Assembly: GCA_964618075.1 (NCBI GenBank)
Contig: CAZTZO010000014.1
Location: forward strand, 1-39,685
From: CAYTMY01 sp964618075
Lineage (GTDB): Bacteria; Bacillota; Clostridia; Eubacteriales; Anaerofustaceae
Reading direction: 5' to 3'
DNA length: 39,685 nt
Shown here: positions 1-7,636 of the stretch, piece after piece
How positions within the stretch are numbered: the stretch's first letter is position 1
Layout of the letters: each line of letters starts with the position of its first letter
Position numbers and translations under genes: made by a program
Notes under the pieces: model-generated
What the model was told of the DNA's origin: nothing
Seen by the model: only the letters and a program-made list of their open reading frames with translations
The model's database searches: none

Positions 1-40
1 GTTAAAGGGAAGAAGGGGATCATTTTGCTGTTCTTTTGTT

Positions 41-66
41 AAGGTGACCCGGTCACCTTGCAAAAA
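41..66. repeat. Dyad repeat, single copy (array R1)
   Basis: Single copy of the dispersed dyad element, core TGACCCGGTCA at 45-55. It is a perfect inverted repeat, AAGGTGACC-C-GGTCACCTT at 41-59, followed by GCAAAA. It lies about 12 bp past the stop codon of the TetR gene. Most other copies are symmetric only in the core and outer TTTGCA/TGCAAA arms. Confidence 0.85.
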
Positions 67-76
67 AAACAGTAAC

Positions 77-739
77 TTATGAAATCCGCAGCTCAAAATA
101 TGGAAGTATTTCTATATTCATCTCTTTTGTTATCTCATCACTCTTCTTGATAAGATCCGTTATCATTTCATCTTTCAATTCCATCGTTCTTAAAACAACA
201 TAAATCTTATAGTTAACAAACTCCTCAAATGATGCTTTTAAAAGACCATCAAAATATGCGCTTGTCAACGCAACAGATGCTCCTTTTGCAGCAACATACT
301 TCATAGCTGACAAGCTTTCTTTAGCACCAAAAGCAAGGCTTTTATTATCAAGCAAAGTGTATCTCGTCATACTACATGTACTTGAAATGTCTTGAGCTGT
401 AAACAATTCCTTGTAAAACCGTACAACATTTGCATCATTTTTGAATACATAGAGCTGCAAGCGCATTTCTATAGCGGAAGCCAACTTCGGCGAAAACGTA
501 TCAAATTTGTTTAATAAATAATTCATCACATTATCATTGTAATTTTTTTGCATAAAAGAGATATATACCGCATTGCCCAACTCGCTTTTACTTTCAAAAT
601 GGTATGAAAGAGACCCGGGAGATATTTTCAAAATATCTGCAATCTGTTTATACGTTGTCTTTTCAAAACCTTGCTCATAAAATAGAATTTTTGCTGTTTC
701 AAAAATATTGGTTTTAATTTCTGTTTGTTTTATTGTCAT
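77..739 (-). CDS. TetR-family transcriptional regulator
   Basis: A 220-residue protein with an N-terminal TetR helix-turn-helix at about residues 8-55, including the family-typical recognition stretch SPGSLSYHFESKSEL. The C-terminal ligand-binding region is divergent, as usual for the family. It is divergent from the permease/UROD-like operon, and the intergenic region holds two copies of CTGTTTAYAAACAG. One overlaps the -35 of this gene and the other overlaps the -10 of the operon. The simplest reading is a repressor controlling itself and the operon, with the ligand probably the transported substrate or a product of it. Its own leader is very short, about 10 nt from the predicted start site. 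The family call is secure; the target is inferred from position and operator symmetry. Confidence 0.93.
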   Translation of the reverse strand: MTIKQTEIKTNIFETAKILFYEQGFEKTTYKQIADILKISPGSLSYHFESKSELGNAVYISFMQKNYNDNVMNYLLNKFDTFSPKLASAIEMRLQLYVFKNDANVVRFYKELFTAQDISSTCSMTRYTLLDNKSLAFGAKESLSAMKYVAAKGASVALTSAYFDGLLKASFEEFVNYKIYVVLRTMELKDEMITDLIKKSDEITKEMNIEILPYFELRIS

Positions 740-756
740 TATTTATACCTTTTTTC

Positions 757-784
757 ATTATAACATATTCAATCTGTTTACAAA
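757..784 (-). promoter_or_regulatory. Promoter of the TetR gene
   Basis: Reading the minus strand, TATAAT (757-762) is preceded by a 16-bp spacer and a weak -35 TTTGTA (779-784). The -35 lies inside the left operator at 773-788, which fits autorepression. Confidence 0.6.
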
Positions 785-788
785 CAGA
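773..788. promoter_or_regulatory. TetR operator, left copy
   Basis: TCTGTTTACAAACAGA: a 7-bp inverted repeat around a 2-bp centre. It matches the right copy (842-855) in CTGTTTAYAAACAG and overlaps the -35 of the TetR gene. Confidence 0.8.
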
Positions 789-814
789 AAGTATGGTTTG
801 AAAACACATTTTCC

Positions 815-843
815 TTGACAGCTGTATGTATATAGGATATACT
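815..843 (+). promoter_or_regulatory. Promoter of the permease/UROD-like operon
   Basis: TTGACA (815-820), a 17-bp spacer, then TATACT (838-843). The right operator begins at 842, inside the -10, so bound regulator would block polymerase. The leader is about 57 nt, ending in a TAAGGAG ribosome binding site before the ATG at 907. Confidence 0.8.
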
Positions 844-855
844 GTTTATAAACAG
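842..855. promoter_or_regulatory. TetR operator, right copy
   Basis: CTGTTTATAAACAG is a perfect 14-bp palindrome overlapping the -10 and start site of the operon promoter. Its centre is 68 bp from that of the left copy. Confidence 0.85.
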
Positions 856-906
856 GATTATATAGCTATAGTTCAATTTCTGTAAATTAAATTTAAGGAG
901 TAAATC

Positions 907-2352
907 ATGAAAAACAAAAAACTTATGCATGTAGGCATAGCGGCTGCAATTATTGTTCTCATTAAGTTATTAGTTCCTGCCGTTAATGGATTAACTGGTG
1001 CAGGCGTCAACGTAATAGCTGTGGCTGTTGCGACTGTCTATATGTGGATTACCATCGGTGTTGACTGGGTAAGCATGCTTTCAATAGCACTGTTTGCTTG
1101 CACAGGAGCCACCACAGCAAATGCTCTTTACCAAGCCTCCTTTGGTAACTGGCTTACACCGTTCCTTATCGTTGGAATGATTCTTAATGGCGCATTGGGC
1201 GAGTATGGAGTAACGGTACGAATAGTCAAGTGGTTTATGACAAGAAAATTCCTTGAAGGTCGCCCATGGTTATTCATCATTACATATTTATTTGCGTTTT
1301 ACTTTGTAAGCCTTTTCCTCGACTGTGGTCCTGCCGCCTTGATATTTTTACCCATGGCTCAGGAGCTTTGCGAACAGCTTGGATATCAAAAGGGCGACAA
1401 GTTCCCGAAGGTTATTTTTTCGGGTATATTAACCTGCATATTACTCGGTTTTTGCGCAACACCTATCTCACACATCATACCTGTTATGTTCATAGGCTTT
1501 ATTGGCCGTGATATGGGTATTACAGTATCATTTTTGCAGTACATGTCAGTAGGCATTCCTTATACTCTTGCTGTTTTCGCATTAATGATAGCATTTTTCC
1601 GCTTTGTCATTAGACCCGATGTTTCAAAATTAAAAAATTATAATGTCGAACAAATCAAAAGTACAGTTGAACCTCTTTCAAAAAAAGGCAAAATTACTGT
1701 CATTACATACTTGATAGTTATTTTCTTTTGGCTGCTTCCGGATATTGGCAAATCCCTCGTGCCGGACATTGCGGCGTTTGTAAGCAAAATCGGCTTAGTT
1801 ATAGCTCCTGCGATAGCTGTAAGCGTATTATGTCTGATTAAATCTGACGGTGAAAGCATCATCAACTTCCCGAAAGCTCTTACAAAAATCAGCTGGGTTC
1901 AGATAATTCTGGTTGCTTGCATGAATGCTGTGGGAGCATGTATTACATCAGCAGATGCCGGAATAACTAAATTTTTAGCAACTACCTTTACACCCTTACT
2001 CACAAATGCAGGCTCATGGCTCGTAATAGTTGCAATTGTAACGATATGGGTTCTTGTACAAACCAATTTTATGAGCTGTCTTGTTTCAGGTCAAATGGTC
2101 TATGCTATTATTGTTCCTCTTATAGCAGCGATCCCTACATTAGGGGTAAGTGCTGTTGCAATTGCGCTGTTAATTTGTATAGTCTGCAATATAGGAATTA
2201 TGACGCCTCCGGCATCAGGACCGGCTGCAATATTCATAACAACGGACTGGTTCTTAGTCAAGGATTCATTAAGATATGGTCTTGGCATTACAATATTATG
2301 CATAGCCGCCGGAATATTCATTTGTTATCCTCTGGCAGCAGCAATATTCTAA
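907..2352 (+). CDS. Membrane permease, ion-transporter superfamily (SLC13/DASS-like)
   Basis: A 481-residue, very hydrophobic protein with roughly 11-13 predicted membrane segments and no signal peptide. The pattern of a long helical hairpin after GALGEYGVTVRIVKWF and a conserved-looking FLDCGPAALIFLP segment resembles SLC13/DASS and related ion-transporter (IT) superfamily carriers, which import carboxylates or sulfate with cations. A TPPASGPAA stretch near the C-terminus fits the second half of the internal repeat. The substrate cannot be read from the sequence. It is the first gene of a TetR-controlled operon, and the UROD-like gene follows after 15 bp. The GPH-type permease at 13845-15233 holds the equivalent place in a second operon of the same order. 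A more distant alternative is an NhaC/ArsB-type member of the same superfamily. Confidence 0.75.
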   Translation: MKNKKLMHVGIAAAIIVLIKLLVPAVNGLTGAGVNVIAVAVATVYMWITIGVDWVSMLSIALFACTGATTANALYQASFGNWLTPFLIVGMILNGALGEYGVTVRIVKWFMTRKFLEGRPWLFIITYLFAFYFVSLFLDCGPAALIFLPMAQELCEQLGYQKGDKFPKVIFSGILTCILLGFCATPISHIIPVMFIGFIGRDMGITVSFLQYMSVGIPYTLAVFALMIAFFRFVIRPDVSKLKNYNVEQIKSTVEPLSKKGKITVITYLIVIFFWLLPDIGKSLVPDIAAFVSKIGLVIAPAIAVSVLCLIKSDGESIINFPKALTKISWVQIILVACMNAVGACITSADAGITKFLATTFTPLLTNAGSWLVIVAIVTIWVLVQTNFMSCLVSGQMVYAIIVPLIAAIPTLGVSAVAIALLICIVCNIGIMTPPASGPAAIFITTDWFLVKDSLRYGLGITILCIAAGIFICYPLAAAIF

Positions 2353-2367
2353 TTTAGGAGTTGTTGT

Positions 2368-3573
2368 ATGACAAATTACAATAAAAATTTCACAATGCCT
2401 GAGGATCCTACACTTCTTAGGAAAGAAAGACTGGATATAATAGCCTCTACGCTAAGTGGTGAAAATGTTAAACGAATCCCTCTTATATCAAACGACAGAA
2501 CCTATAAAATTTTTGACGCCGGCTATAAATTGAGTGAATGCCTTTACGATTACGATAAAATGGCAGATGCCGTTTATAAGTATCACGAAAGATATCAGTT
2601 CGATTCATACTTTGATTTAGGCACACGAAATCGACTGAGAATTACCGATTGCTTTGACGCTGTTGTGTATGATATTGACGATAATAAAGGACACATGAAT
2701 TTTAAGGATAAGCCTTTAAATATTCCTTTAGATGAATTAATGAATATGATCATTCAAAAAGGAATGAAAAAATTTGTATATGAAAACGTACTTCCTACTC
2801 GTTTCAATGTCAAAGACAGTGAAGACGCTGCCCTGCGTATAGCAAATGCGGGAAAAGAATTGTTGGAATTCAATGCATCTAAAGGTGCGGTTCGTGATAA
2901 AATGCTGAATGAATATGGTGTTGCTCCGCTGTTTGGCCCCGGTATTTTAAACACTGTTGAAGAGCTGTTTATGGGCAGTATCATAGGAATTAAGGATATG
3001 AGCGTAGCAATGAGAAGATACGGCAAGAAATTTGATGAATTTCTCAACACTATGTCTGTTTCATGGAAGGAAAATGTCCTTAAAATGTTAGATTCCTGTA
3101 CAGGCAAGGAAGAGATCGTTTTCCAATTTAACACACCGAATCTTGCACATACAATTATGAACCCCAAACAATTTGGGCAATTCTATTGGCCCTATATGAA
3201 ATGGATGTGCGACGAGATATACAAACGCGATTTCAATTGCTTTATCCAGGGCGAAGGATTTATGACTATTCAGTTTGATTTTTATAAAGACCTGCCTGAT
3301 AAGCATTTTGCAATGCTCATTGAAATGAATACACCCGAAGAGGTTATGGAAAATCTGCCAAATCTTACAGTTGTAGGTGGCTATCCAACAAGCTATCTTG
3401 CAAACAAGACTGTGTTAGAATGCATTGACAAAGCAAAAGAACTTCTTGACACTGTAGGTGCAAGCGGAAAGTGGATGTATTCAACAGACAAAATGTTATC
3501 ATACAAAAACGATGTCAGAATAGAAACAATGCTTGCCGTAAATGATTATATCAGAATAAATGGATATCTTTAA
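2368..3573 (+). CDS. UROD-superfamily protein, methyltransferase-like
   Basis: A 401-residue protein of the uroporphyrinogen decarboxylase/cobamide methyltransferase (MtaA/CmuA-like) superfamily, judged from its overall TIM-barrel pattern. Recognisable parts are an N-terminal RKERLDIIASTLSGENVKRIP, the segment NPKQFGQFYWPYMKWMCDEI, and a C-terminal GKWMYSTDKMLSY. It is a homologue of the product of 12532-13686, which shares the same landmarks. I do not find the HxC...C zinc motif of MtaA/MtbA methyltransferases; the equivalent region reads FIQGEGFM. It therefore may not be a thiol-activating methyltransferase, and nothing around it suggests haem synthesis. It starts 15 bp after the permease with an AGGAG site, and a 39-codon ORF follows 14 bp after its stop. 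The likely role is metabolism of the compound taken up by the permease. Confidence 0.85.
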   Translation: MTNYNKNFTMPEDPTLLRKERLDIIASTLSGENVKRIPLISNDRTYKIFDAGYKLSECLYDYDKMADAVYKYHERYQFDSYFDLGTRNRLRITDCFDAVVYDIDDNKGHMNFKDKPLNIPLDELMNMIIQKGMKKFVYENVLPTRFNVKDSEDAALRIANAGKELLEFNASKGAVRDKMLNEYGVAPLFGPGILNTVEELFMGSIIGIKDMSVAMRRYGKKFDEFLNTMSVSWKENVLKMLDSCTGKEEIVFQFNTPNLAHTIMNPKQFGQFYWPYMKWMCDEIYKRDFNCFIQGEGFMTIQFDFYKDLPDKHFAMLIEMNTPEEVMENLPNLTVVGGYPTSYLANKTVLECIDKAKELLDTVGASGKWMYSTDKMLSYKNDVRIETMLAVNDYIRINGYL

Positions 3574-3587
3574 GGAGGCATAATAAG

Positions 3588-3707
3588 ATGTTGGATTATG
3601 AAAAAGATTTAAAGCTCATCGTCGCTAAAATGGATTACTTACCACAAGACGAACAAACTCGAATCGCTCTTCTTAATGCTGTAATCGGATTACTCGAATT
3701 CAGCTAA
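3588..3707 (+). CDS. Small ORF, 39 aa, downstream of the UROD-like gene
   Basis: An ATG preceded by a strong AAGGAGG, starting 14 bp after the UROD-like stop and ending just before the operon terminator. The 39-residue product is soluble, acidic and probably two short helices. It begins MLDYEKDLKLIVAKMDYL and ends NAVIGLLEFS. The second UROD-like gene (12532-13686) is also followed, 18 bp on, by a tiny ORF with a strong ribosome binding site, and that product ends TNFIIGLFK. The shared N-x-[VI]-I-G-L ending and identical genomic place suggest a related micropeptide pair, although the similarity is too short to prove it. I recognise no family; a partner or regulator of the UROD-like enzyme or permease is possible. 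Confidence 0.72.
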   Translation: MLDYEKDLKLIVAKMDYLPQDEQTRIALLNAVIGLLEFS

Positions 3708-3716
3708 AACGTTTAA

Positions 3717-3758
3717 AGGCTATAATCCGTCGATGAAAAGACGGATTATAGCCTTTTT
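3717..3758 (+). terminator. Intrinsic terminator of the first permease/UROD-like operon
   Basis: A perfect 15-bp stem (3717-3731 with 3740-3754), an 8-nt loop and a short T-run. It lies 9 bp after the 39-codon ORF. Confidence 0.92.
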
Positions 3759-3771
3759 ATTGATTGAAAGG

Positions 3772-3932
3772 TTTTTTTCAAGGTGACCCGGTCAGAATGT
3801 AAATTCGCTGTAAATGAGATGTCCATACGCCTGCACTTTTGCAAGGTGACCCGGTCACCTTGTAAATATGCTGTCCATACGCCTGTACTTATACCTGCTT
3901 TTACAATGTGACCGGGTCAGAATGGCAAAAAA
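3772..3932. repeat. Dyad repeat array R2, three copies
   Basis: Cores at 3784-3794, 3847-3857 and 3909-3919, spaced 63 and 62 bp. The segments between them share TGTCCATACGCCTG and GTACTT/GCACTT with arrays at 12.1 kb and 29.1 kb. The middle copy is a near-perfect palindrome, with CAAGG on the left and CCTTG on the right. The array lies between convergent transcription units, the first operon and sufB. Confidence 0.9.
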
Positions 3933-3955
3933 CCACATCCCCCTCTGCATTCCCT

Positions 3956-4876
3956 TTACTTCAAAAAGCCGTTCACGATCTCTGTTTCCGCCTGCTTTTC
4001 GGTAAGTCCCAGACTCATTAGCTTTATAAGCTGCTCTCCTGCTATCCTACCTATAGCCGCCTCATGGATAAGAGAAGCGTCAATATTATTTGCCGTTATC
4101 ATAGGTATGGCTATAACCCTTGCATTGTCCATTATTATGGCGTCGCACTCCGTATGACCGTTGCACAGGTTGTTGCCCTTTACGTCGGAATGAAAGATCT
4201 GTACTGAATTTTCTCTTGCCACAGAACGTGATATTACGTTTGCGCCCGAATTTTCCCCGTCCAAATCAACGCTAAAGGAGGTCTCGGCGTGCTGATCCTT
4301 GTGTGTCATTATCTTTTCGTGTACAACTATCGTCGCATTCTTTTTTACTGTCGCCGTCGTTTCTCTCTTTGTCGAATCTATCCCGCCTATCTGAGTCGTT
4401 TCCATTTCCATATAAGCGCCCTCTTCAAGAAAGACCACCGTCGTCGGGTTCATGTTGCGCTCGCCGCAGCCCTCTCCCTCTCCGAAGTGCTTCTCGATAT
4501 ACTTTACCTTCGCGTTTTTTGCCACGTGAAAGGTATGTATACCGTCGTGTCGGGATTCCTCTTCTCCACAGTTGTTTATGCCGCAGCCTGCCACAATGAT
4601 TACGTCGGCATTCTCGCCTACATAAAAGTCATTATAAACAGTGTCGCTCATGCCCGTGGCGTTTATTATAACGGGTATCGAAACCGTTTCGCCCACGGTG
4701 TTTTCCTTTATTATGATGTCTATTCCGGGATTGTCCGTCTTTGTTACTATATTTATATTTTCGGTCGTATTCCTGCCGGCAAGCTCTCCGTTTGAGCGGA
4801 TATTATATGCGCCCTTTGGCGTCTCGTCCATGTCCGCAATAATTTTAAGAAGCTCTTTTTGCGTATTGTCCATCAC
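3956..4876 (-). CDS. sufB: SufB/SufD-family Fe-S assembly scaffold (minimal, SMS-like)
   Basis: A 306-residue protein of the SufB/SufD family, much shorter than the roughly 470-495 residues of classical SufB. It has the beta-helix core and the diagnostic C-terminal end HEAAIGRIAGEQLIKLMSLG, plus NLCNGHTECDAIIMD, which corresponds to the conserved Cys/His region of SufB. Its start overlaps the sufC stop by 4 bp (ATGA), so the two are translationally coupled. With no second SufBD paralogue, SufS or SufU nearby, the pair matches the SMS (SUF-like minimal system) layout known from anaerobes and archaea, in which SmsC2B2-type complexes build Fe-S clusters. The cysteine desulfurase must be encoded elsewhere if one is used. 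Confidence 0.88.
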   Translation of the reverse strand: MMDNTQKELLKIIADMDETPKGAYNIRSNGELAGRNTTENINIVTKTDNPGIDIIIKENTVGETVSIPVIINATGMSDTVYNDFYVGENADVIIVAGCGINNCGEEESRHDGIHTFHVAKNAKVKYIEKHFGEGEGCGERNMNPTTVVFLEEGAYMEMETTQIGGIDSTKRETTATVKKNATIVVHEKIMTHKDQHAETSFSVDLDGENSGANVISRSVARENSVQIFHSDVKGNNLCNGHTECDAIIMDNARVIAIPMITANNIDASLIHEAAIGRIAGEQLIKLMSLGLTEKQAETEIVNGFLK

Positions 4877-5619
4877 TTGACTCCCTTCATTTTATCCGTT
4901 AAAACACTGCAAGCCTGCGAAGGACTCTTTAATAGCTCCGGTAAGATTTCTTTTCTGGTTCCGTCCGCCGTTATTTCTCCGTTGGCTATGACAAGTATCC
5001 TGTCTGCAATGTCAAGAATTCTTTCCTGATGCGAAATAATAATGATAGTGCCGCCCAGCTCTTTATGCAAATTCTCAAACACATTGATAAGGTTTGAAAA
5101 GCTCCACAAGTCTATTCCCGCCTCAGGCTCGTCGAAAATAGATACCTTTGTTCCTCTGGCAAGCACCGTGGCAATCTCTATCCTTTTTAATTCTCCTCCC
5201 GAAAGAGAAGAATTGACCTCGCGCTCGATATAATCTCTTGCGCACAGCCCGACAAGCGACAAATATTCACAAGCGTCATGTGCGCTCATGGGACGCCCCG
5301 CCGCTATTCTTATCAAATCATGCACCGTTATTCCCTTAAAGCGAACCGGCTGCTGAAAAGCAAAGCTTATCCCCGCTGCCGCTCTCTCTGTAACCGAATA
5401 TTTCGTTATATCCTCGCCGTCAAGCAATATCTCACCCTGTGTAGGTATGTTTATTCCCGCTATAACCTTAGCAAGAGTAGATTTGCCTCCGCCGTTCGGC
5501 CCCGTTATTGCAACAAAGCCCTCCTGTGCTGCAAAGGAGATATTTTTAAGTATTTCCTTGCTTTCATTCCCGCCGTTTTCGCTTTCGGCTGCAAAAGATA
5601 CGTTACGTAATTCCAACAT
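4873..5619 (-). CDS. sufC: SufC-type ABC ATPase for Fe-S cluster assembly
   Basis: A 248-residue cytosolic ABC ATPase. Walker A is GPNGGGKST at about residue 40. The signature LSGGELKRIEIA is followed by the Walker B segment FDEPEAGID, the SufC variant with E-A-G-[IL]-D. There are no membrane segments. It would power conformational change of the adjacent SufB scaffold, with which it overlaps by 4 bp. The start is supported by GGAGAAG about 8 nt upstream. A possible -10, TATAAT, sits about 40 bp upstream, but the -35 is weak. I see no IscR- or SufR-like gene nearby. Confidence 0.93.
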   Translation of the reverse strand: MLELRNVSFAAESENGGNESKEILKNISFAAQEGFVAITGPNGGGKSTLAKVIAGINIPTQGEILLDGEDITKYSVTERAAAGISFAFQQPVRFKGITVHDLIRIAAGRPMSAHDACEYLSLVGLCARDYIEREVNSSLSGGELKRIEIATVLARGTKVSIFDEPEAGIDLWSFSNLINVFENLHKELGGTIIIISHQERILDIADRILVIANGEITADGTRKEILPELLKSPSQACSVLTDKMKGVK

Positions 5620-5752
5620 ATTCTTCTTCTCCGTATATCTCTAATATTATAACCGTTTCTTCTTATTAATTTCATTTTAGCACAAATTGACATATAAAAG
5701 AATAAACCCTGACTTTAACTTTAAAATATTACGCCGCTTATTACTTTAAAAC

Positions 5753-5785
5753 AAAAAAGAAGAGCTCCTAAGCTAAAGAAGCCCT
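5753..5785 (-). terminator. Terminator after the coiled-coil protein gene
   Basis: On the minus strand AGGGCTTCT (5785-5777) pairs with AGGAGCTCT (5769-5761), counting two G-U pairs, and is followed by TCTTTTTT. It separates the upstream coiled-coil gene from sufC. Confidence 0.75.
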
Positions 5786-5802
5786 CCTTATATTCAACGT
5801 AT

Positions 5803-6999
5803 TCAATATTTCTTTTTTACTTCCTCCCAGCCGTAGCCCGGGCCTAAAGGATCGTCCGTCGTCACAACGCGTGTTCCGTTCGTAAAGGCGTACCTGCCGT
5901 TGCCGTCTGCTAAGTATTCGCTGCCAAAGCGATCTACATAAGTGTAGCTGTTGCGGTAGGATTCGCTCCATCTCTTGTTTGCAGTATCGTGCGCTCTGGA
6001 GGTATTGTTGTATGAAGAGCTTATTATAGCGCTTGTCTGTCTTTGCGTCTCGCGAATATCAGCTGCCGCCTGCCTTTCACGCTCACGCTGCTGCCTTTCA
6101 CGCTCATATCGCTCTTCCTCTGCTCTTCTCTTTTCGGCGTCCTTTTTTTCCTGTATTGCGCGCTTCTTTGCATTCTCGCTATCTATGATGTCCTGCTGTC
6201 TTTTATATTCGCTACTAAGACCTTTGTCTTCTTTATAGCTCCTTTGGAACTCTTTAAAAGCTCCCTTATACAGCTCTTCAAAGTTCTCGCATGTTGCATC
6301 GAGCATATACCTTTGCTTAGCTATCCAGTATGTCACTGTGCGATAATTCTTTATCCCTTCGCCGTTTGCGTTTATCCTGTCGTACATACCCTTTACATAC
6401 GAAGCGCTAAACGCATCAAACAAGAGCTCCTGCGGAATTTTTGTTATGATATATTCGCTCATGGTTTCGGCGGTAATCCTTGCGCTTATCGCAACCATTC
6501 TCTTATAATTTTTGTATTCATACGAGTACACTCTTATCATTGCGTTATCGTACGCCCCGTCGTATGTTACATCGCGCGATGAAGAATATTTTTTTATGCC
6601 GTCTTCAAAAAGCTTTCTTGACTGTTTGTTGTAGTCGACTTTGTCATCAAAGTAGCTGTCAGTGCGAACAAGCTTTACATTTTGAGCGTCCTTAAGATAC
6701 TGCTTTGCGCGCTCATCAATAAATCTTTCGCAGTTTGTAAACGGCAGCAGAAGCTTTCCGTAAGGCGTGGTTTTAAGGGTGTTTTGAGGATATGGGTAGG
6801 TTGAATCCTCCTCGTAGCGAGCGTTGCAGTATACTCTTATAACATTGCTTTTATCCTGTGAAGCAGCCTCCAGAATATAGCCGAAGGGATATCCGTAGCC
6901 AAATCTGCCGTTTTGCTTTGTTGCCCGCGCACTCCAGTTTTCGGGAATATTAGCTGTAGCGTATGTTAATCCGTCACTTGAAAAAGCAGTTTGTGCCAT
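5803..6999 (-). CDS. Protein of unknown function with charged coiled coil
   Basis: A 398-residue protein when started at MAQTAFSSDG, whose ATG at 6999 is preceded by AGAGG at proper spacing. An upstream in-frame ATG at 7041 would add 14 residues that lie in the promoter region. I recognise no family. Residues about 1-265 look globular, mixed alpha/beta and tyrosine-rich. Residues about 270-325 are a long charged helix rich in K, R, E and Q (AEKRRAEEERYERERQQRER), predicted to be a coiled coil. The last 60 residues are polar and end in a small Tyr/Gly-rich module with YVDRFGSEYLADGNGRYAF. There is no signal peptide or membrane segment. It is divergent from the MORN gene with only about 93 bp between starts, so the two may be co-regulated. 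Confidence 0.8.
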   Translation of the reverse strand: MAQTAFSSDGLTYATANIPENWSARATKQNGRFGYGYPFGYILEAASQDKSNVIRVYCNARYEEDSTYPYPQNTLKTTPYGKLLLPFTNCERFIDERAKQYLKDAQNVKLVRTDSYFDDKVDYNKQSRKLFEDGIKKYSSSRDVTYDGAYDNAMIRVYSYEYKNYKRMVAISARITAETMSEYIITKIPQELLFDAFSASYVKGMYDRINANGEGIKNYRTVTYWIAKQRYMLDATCENFEELYKGAFKEFQRSYKEDKGLSSEYKRQQDIIDSENAKKRAIQEKKDAEKRRAEEERYERERQQRERERQAAADIRETQRQTSAIISSSYNNTSRAHDTANKRWSESYRNSYTYVDRFGSEYLADGNGRYAFTNGTRVVTTDDPLGPGYGWEEVKKKY

Positions 7000-7055
7000 T
7001 TTATTTCGCCTCTTTCGAATGATTATAATATATTGTATCATAGCATAAATAAAAT

Positions 7056-7086
7056 TTGAACATTTTTTTACATTATATGATATAAT
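7056..7086 (+). promoter_or_regulatory. Promoter of the MORN gene, apparently leaderless
   Basis: TTGAAC (7056-7061) and TATAAT (7081-7086) with a long 19-bp spacer. TATAAT ends only 6 bp before the ATG at 7093, and no Shine-Dalgarno sequence precedes that ATG, so the transcript would begin at or next to the start codon. Confidence 0.55.
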
Positions 7087-7092
7087 TCAAAT

Positions 7093-7527
7093 ATGGATAA
7101 TGAAAACAATATAAATGAGATATACATACAAATACCCGGCGGCAGATATATGGGAGAAGCTGTCAATGGCATACCGAACGGAAACGGTATAGCCGAATAT
7201 GATGACGGAAGTCTTATAAAAGGCGAGTTTAAAAACGGGCAGGCTGACGGTCACTGCATAGAGATAACCTCCGATGGCACCTACGAAGGCGACTTTATAA
7301 GCGGTTATGACAGAGGCAGGGGTACTTTTAAGTTTCAAAACGGCTCTTACTACGAGGGGGAATGGGACTGTGGCCCTGAGGGAATCGGCAAAATGACATA
7401 TCCCGACGGCAGTATTTACGAGGGTGAATTTAAAGACGCATATCCCTGCGGCAAGGGAAAGCTTACCCAACCCGACGCAAGCTTTGAGGAAAGAATATTT
7501 TCCCCCGACGAATTCGAAATATATTAA
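7093..7527 (+). CDS. MORN-repeat protein
   Basis: A 144-residue protein made almost entirely of about five MORN repeats, the YxGE[FW]KNG.xxGxG pattern. Examples are KGEFKNGQADGHC, YEGDFISGYDRGRGTF, YEGEWDCGPEGIGKM and YEGEFKDAYPCGKGKL. MORN repeats form elongated beta-hairpin ribbons involved in protein or lipid contacts; bacterial members are mostly uncharacterised. There is no signal peptide or transmembrane segment, so it is presumably cytosolic. No ribosome binding site is visible, and a TATAAT box lies 6 bp before the ATG, suggesting leaderless expression. It is divergent from the coiled-coil protein at 5803-6999 and closed by a strong bidirectional terminator shared with the aldehyde dehydrogenase operon. 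Confidence 0.9.
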   Translation: MDNENNINEIYIQIPGGRYMGEAVNGIPNGNGIAEYDDGSLIKGEFKNGQADGHCIEITSDGTYEGDFISGYDRGRGTFKFQNGSYYEGEWDCGPEGIGKMTYPDGSIYEGEFKDAYPCGKGKLTQPDASFEERIFSPDEFEIY

Positions 7528-7593
7528 AGAATAAATTATTTACTTTTCAGATTCAAAATGGCTATGCTTAGCTTTTGCATTGATACGCACACA

Positions 7594-7623
7594 AAAATCC
7601 CCCGCTTTTTTACGGGGGATTTT
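7594..7623. terminator. Bidirectional terminator between MORN gene and aldehyde dehydrogenase operon
   Basis: A perfect 11-bp stem, AAAATCCCCCG (7594-7604) with CGGGGGATTTT (7613-7623). It has A-rich and T-rich flanks on both strands and sits between convergent genes. Confidence 0.93.
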
Positions 7624-7636
7624 ACCTTATTTGATT

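Noticed and set aside
4289..4880. Several long plus-strand open frames opposite sufB
   Set aside because: Shadows of a well-supported gene with no ribosome binding sites and unlikely composition.
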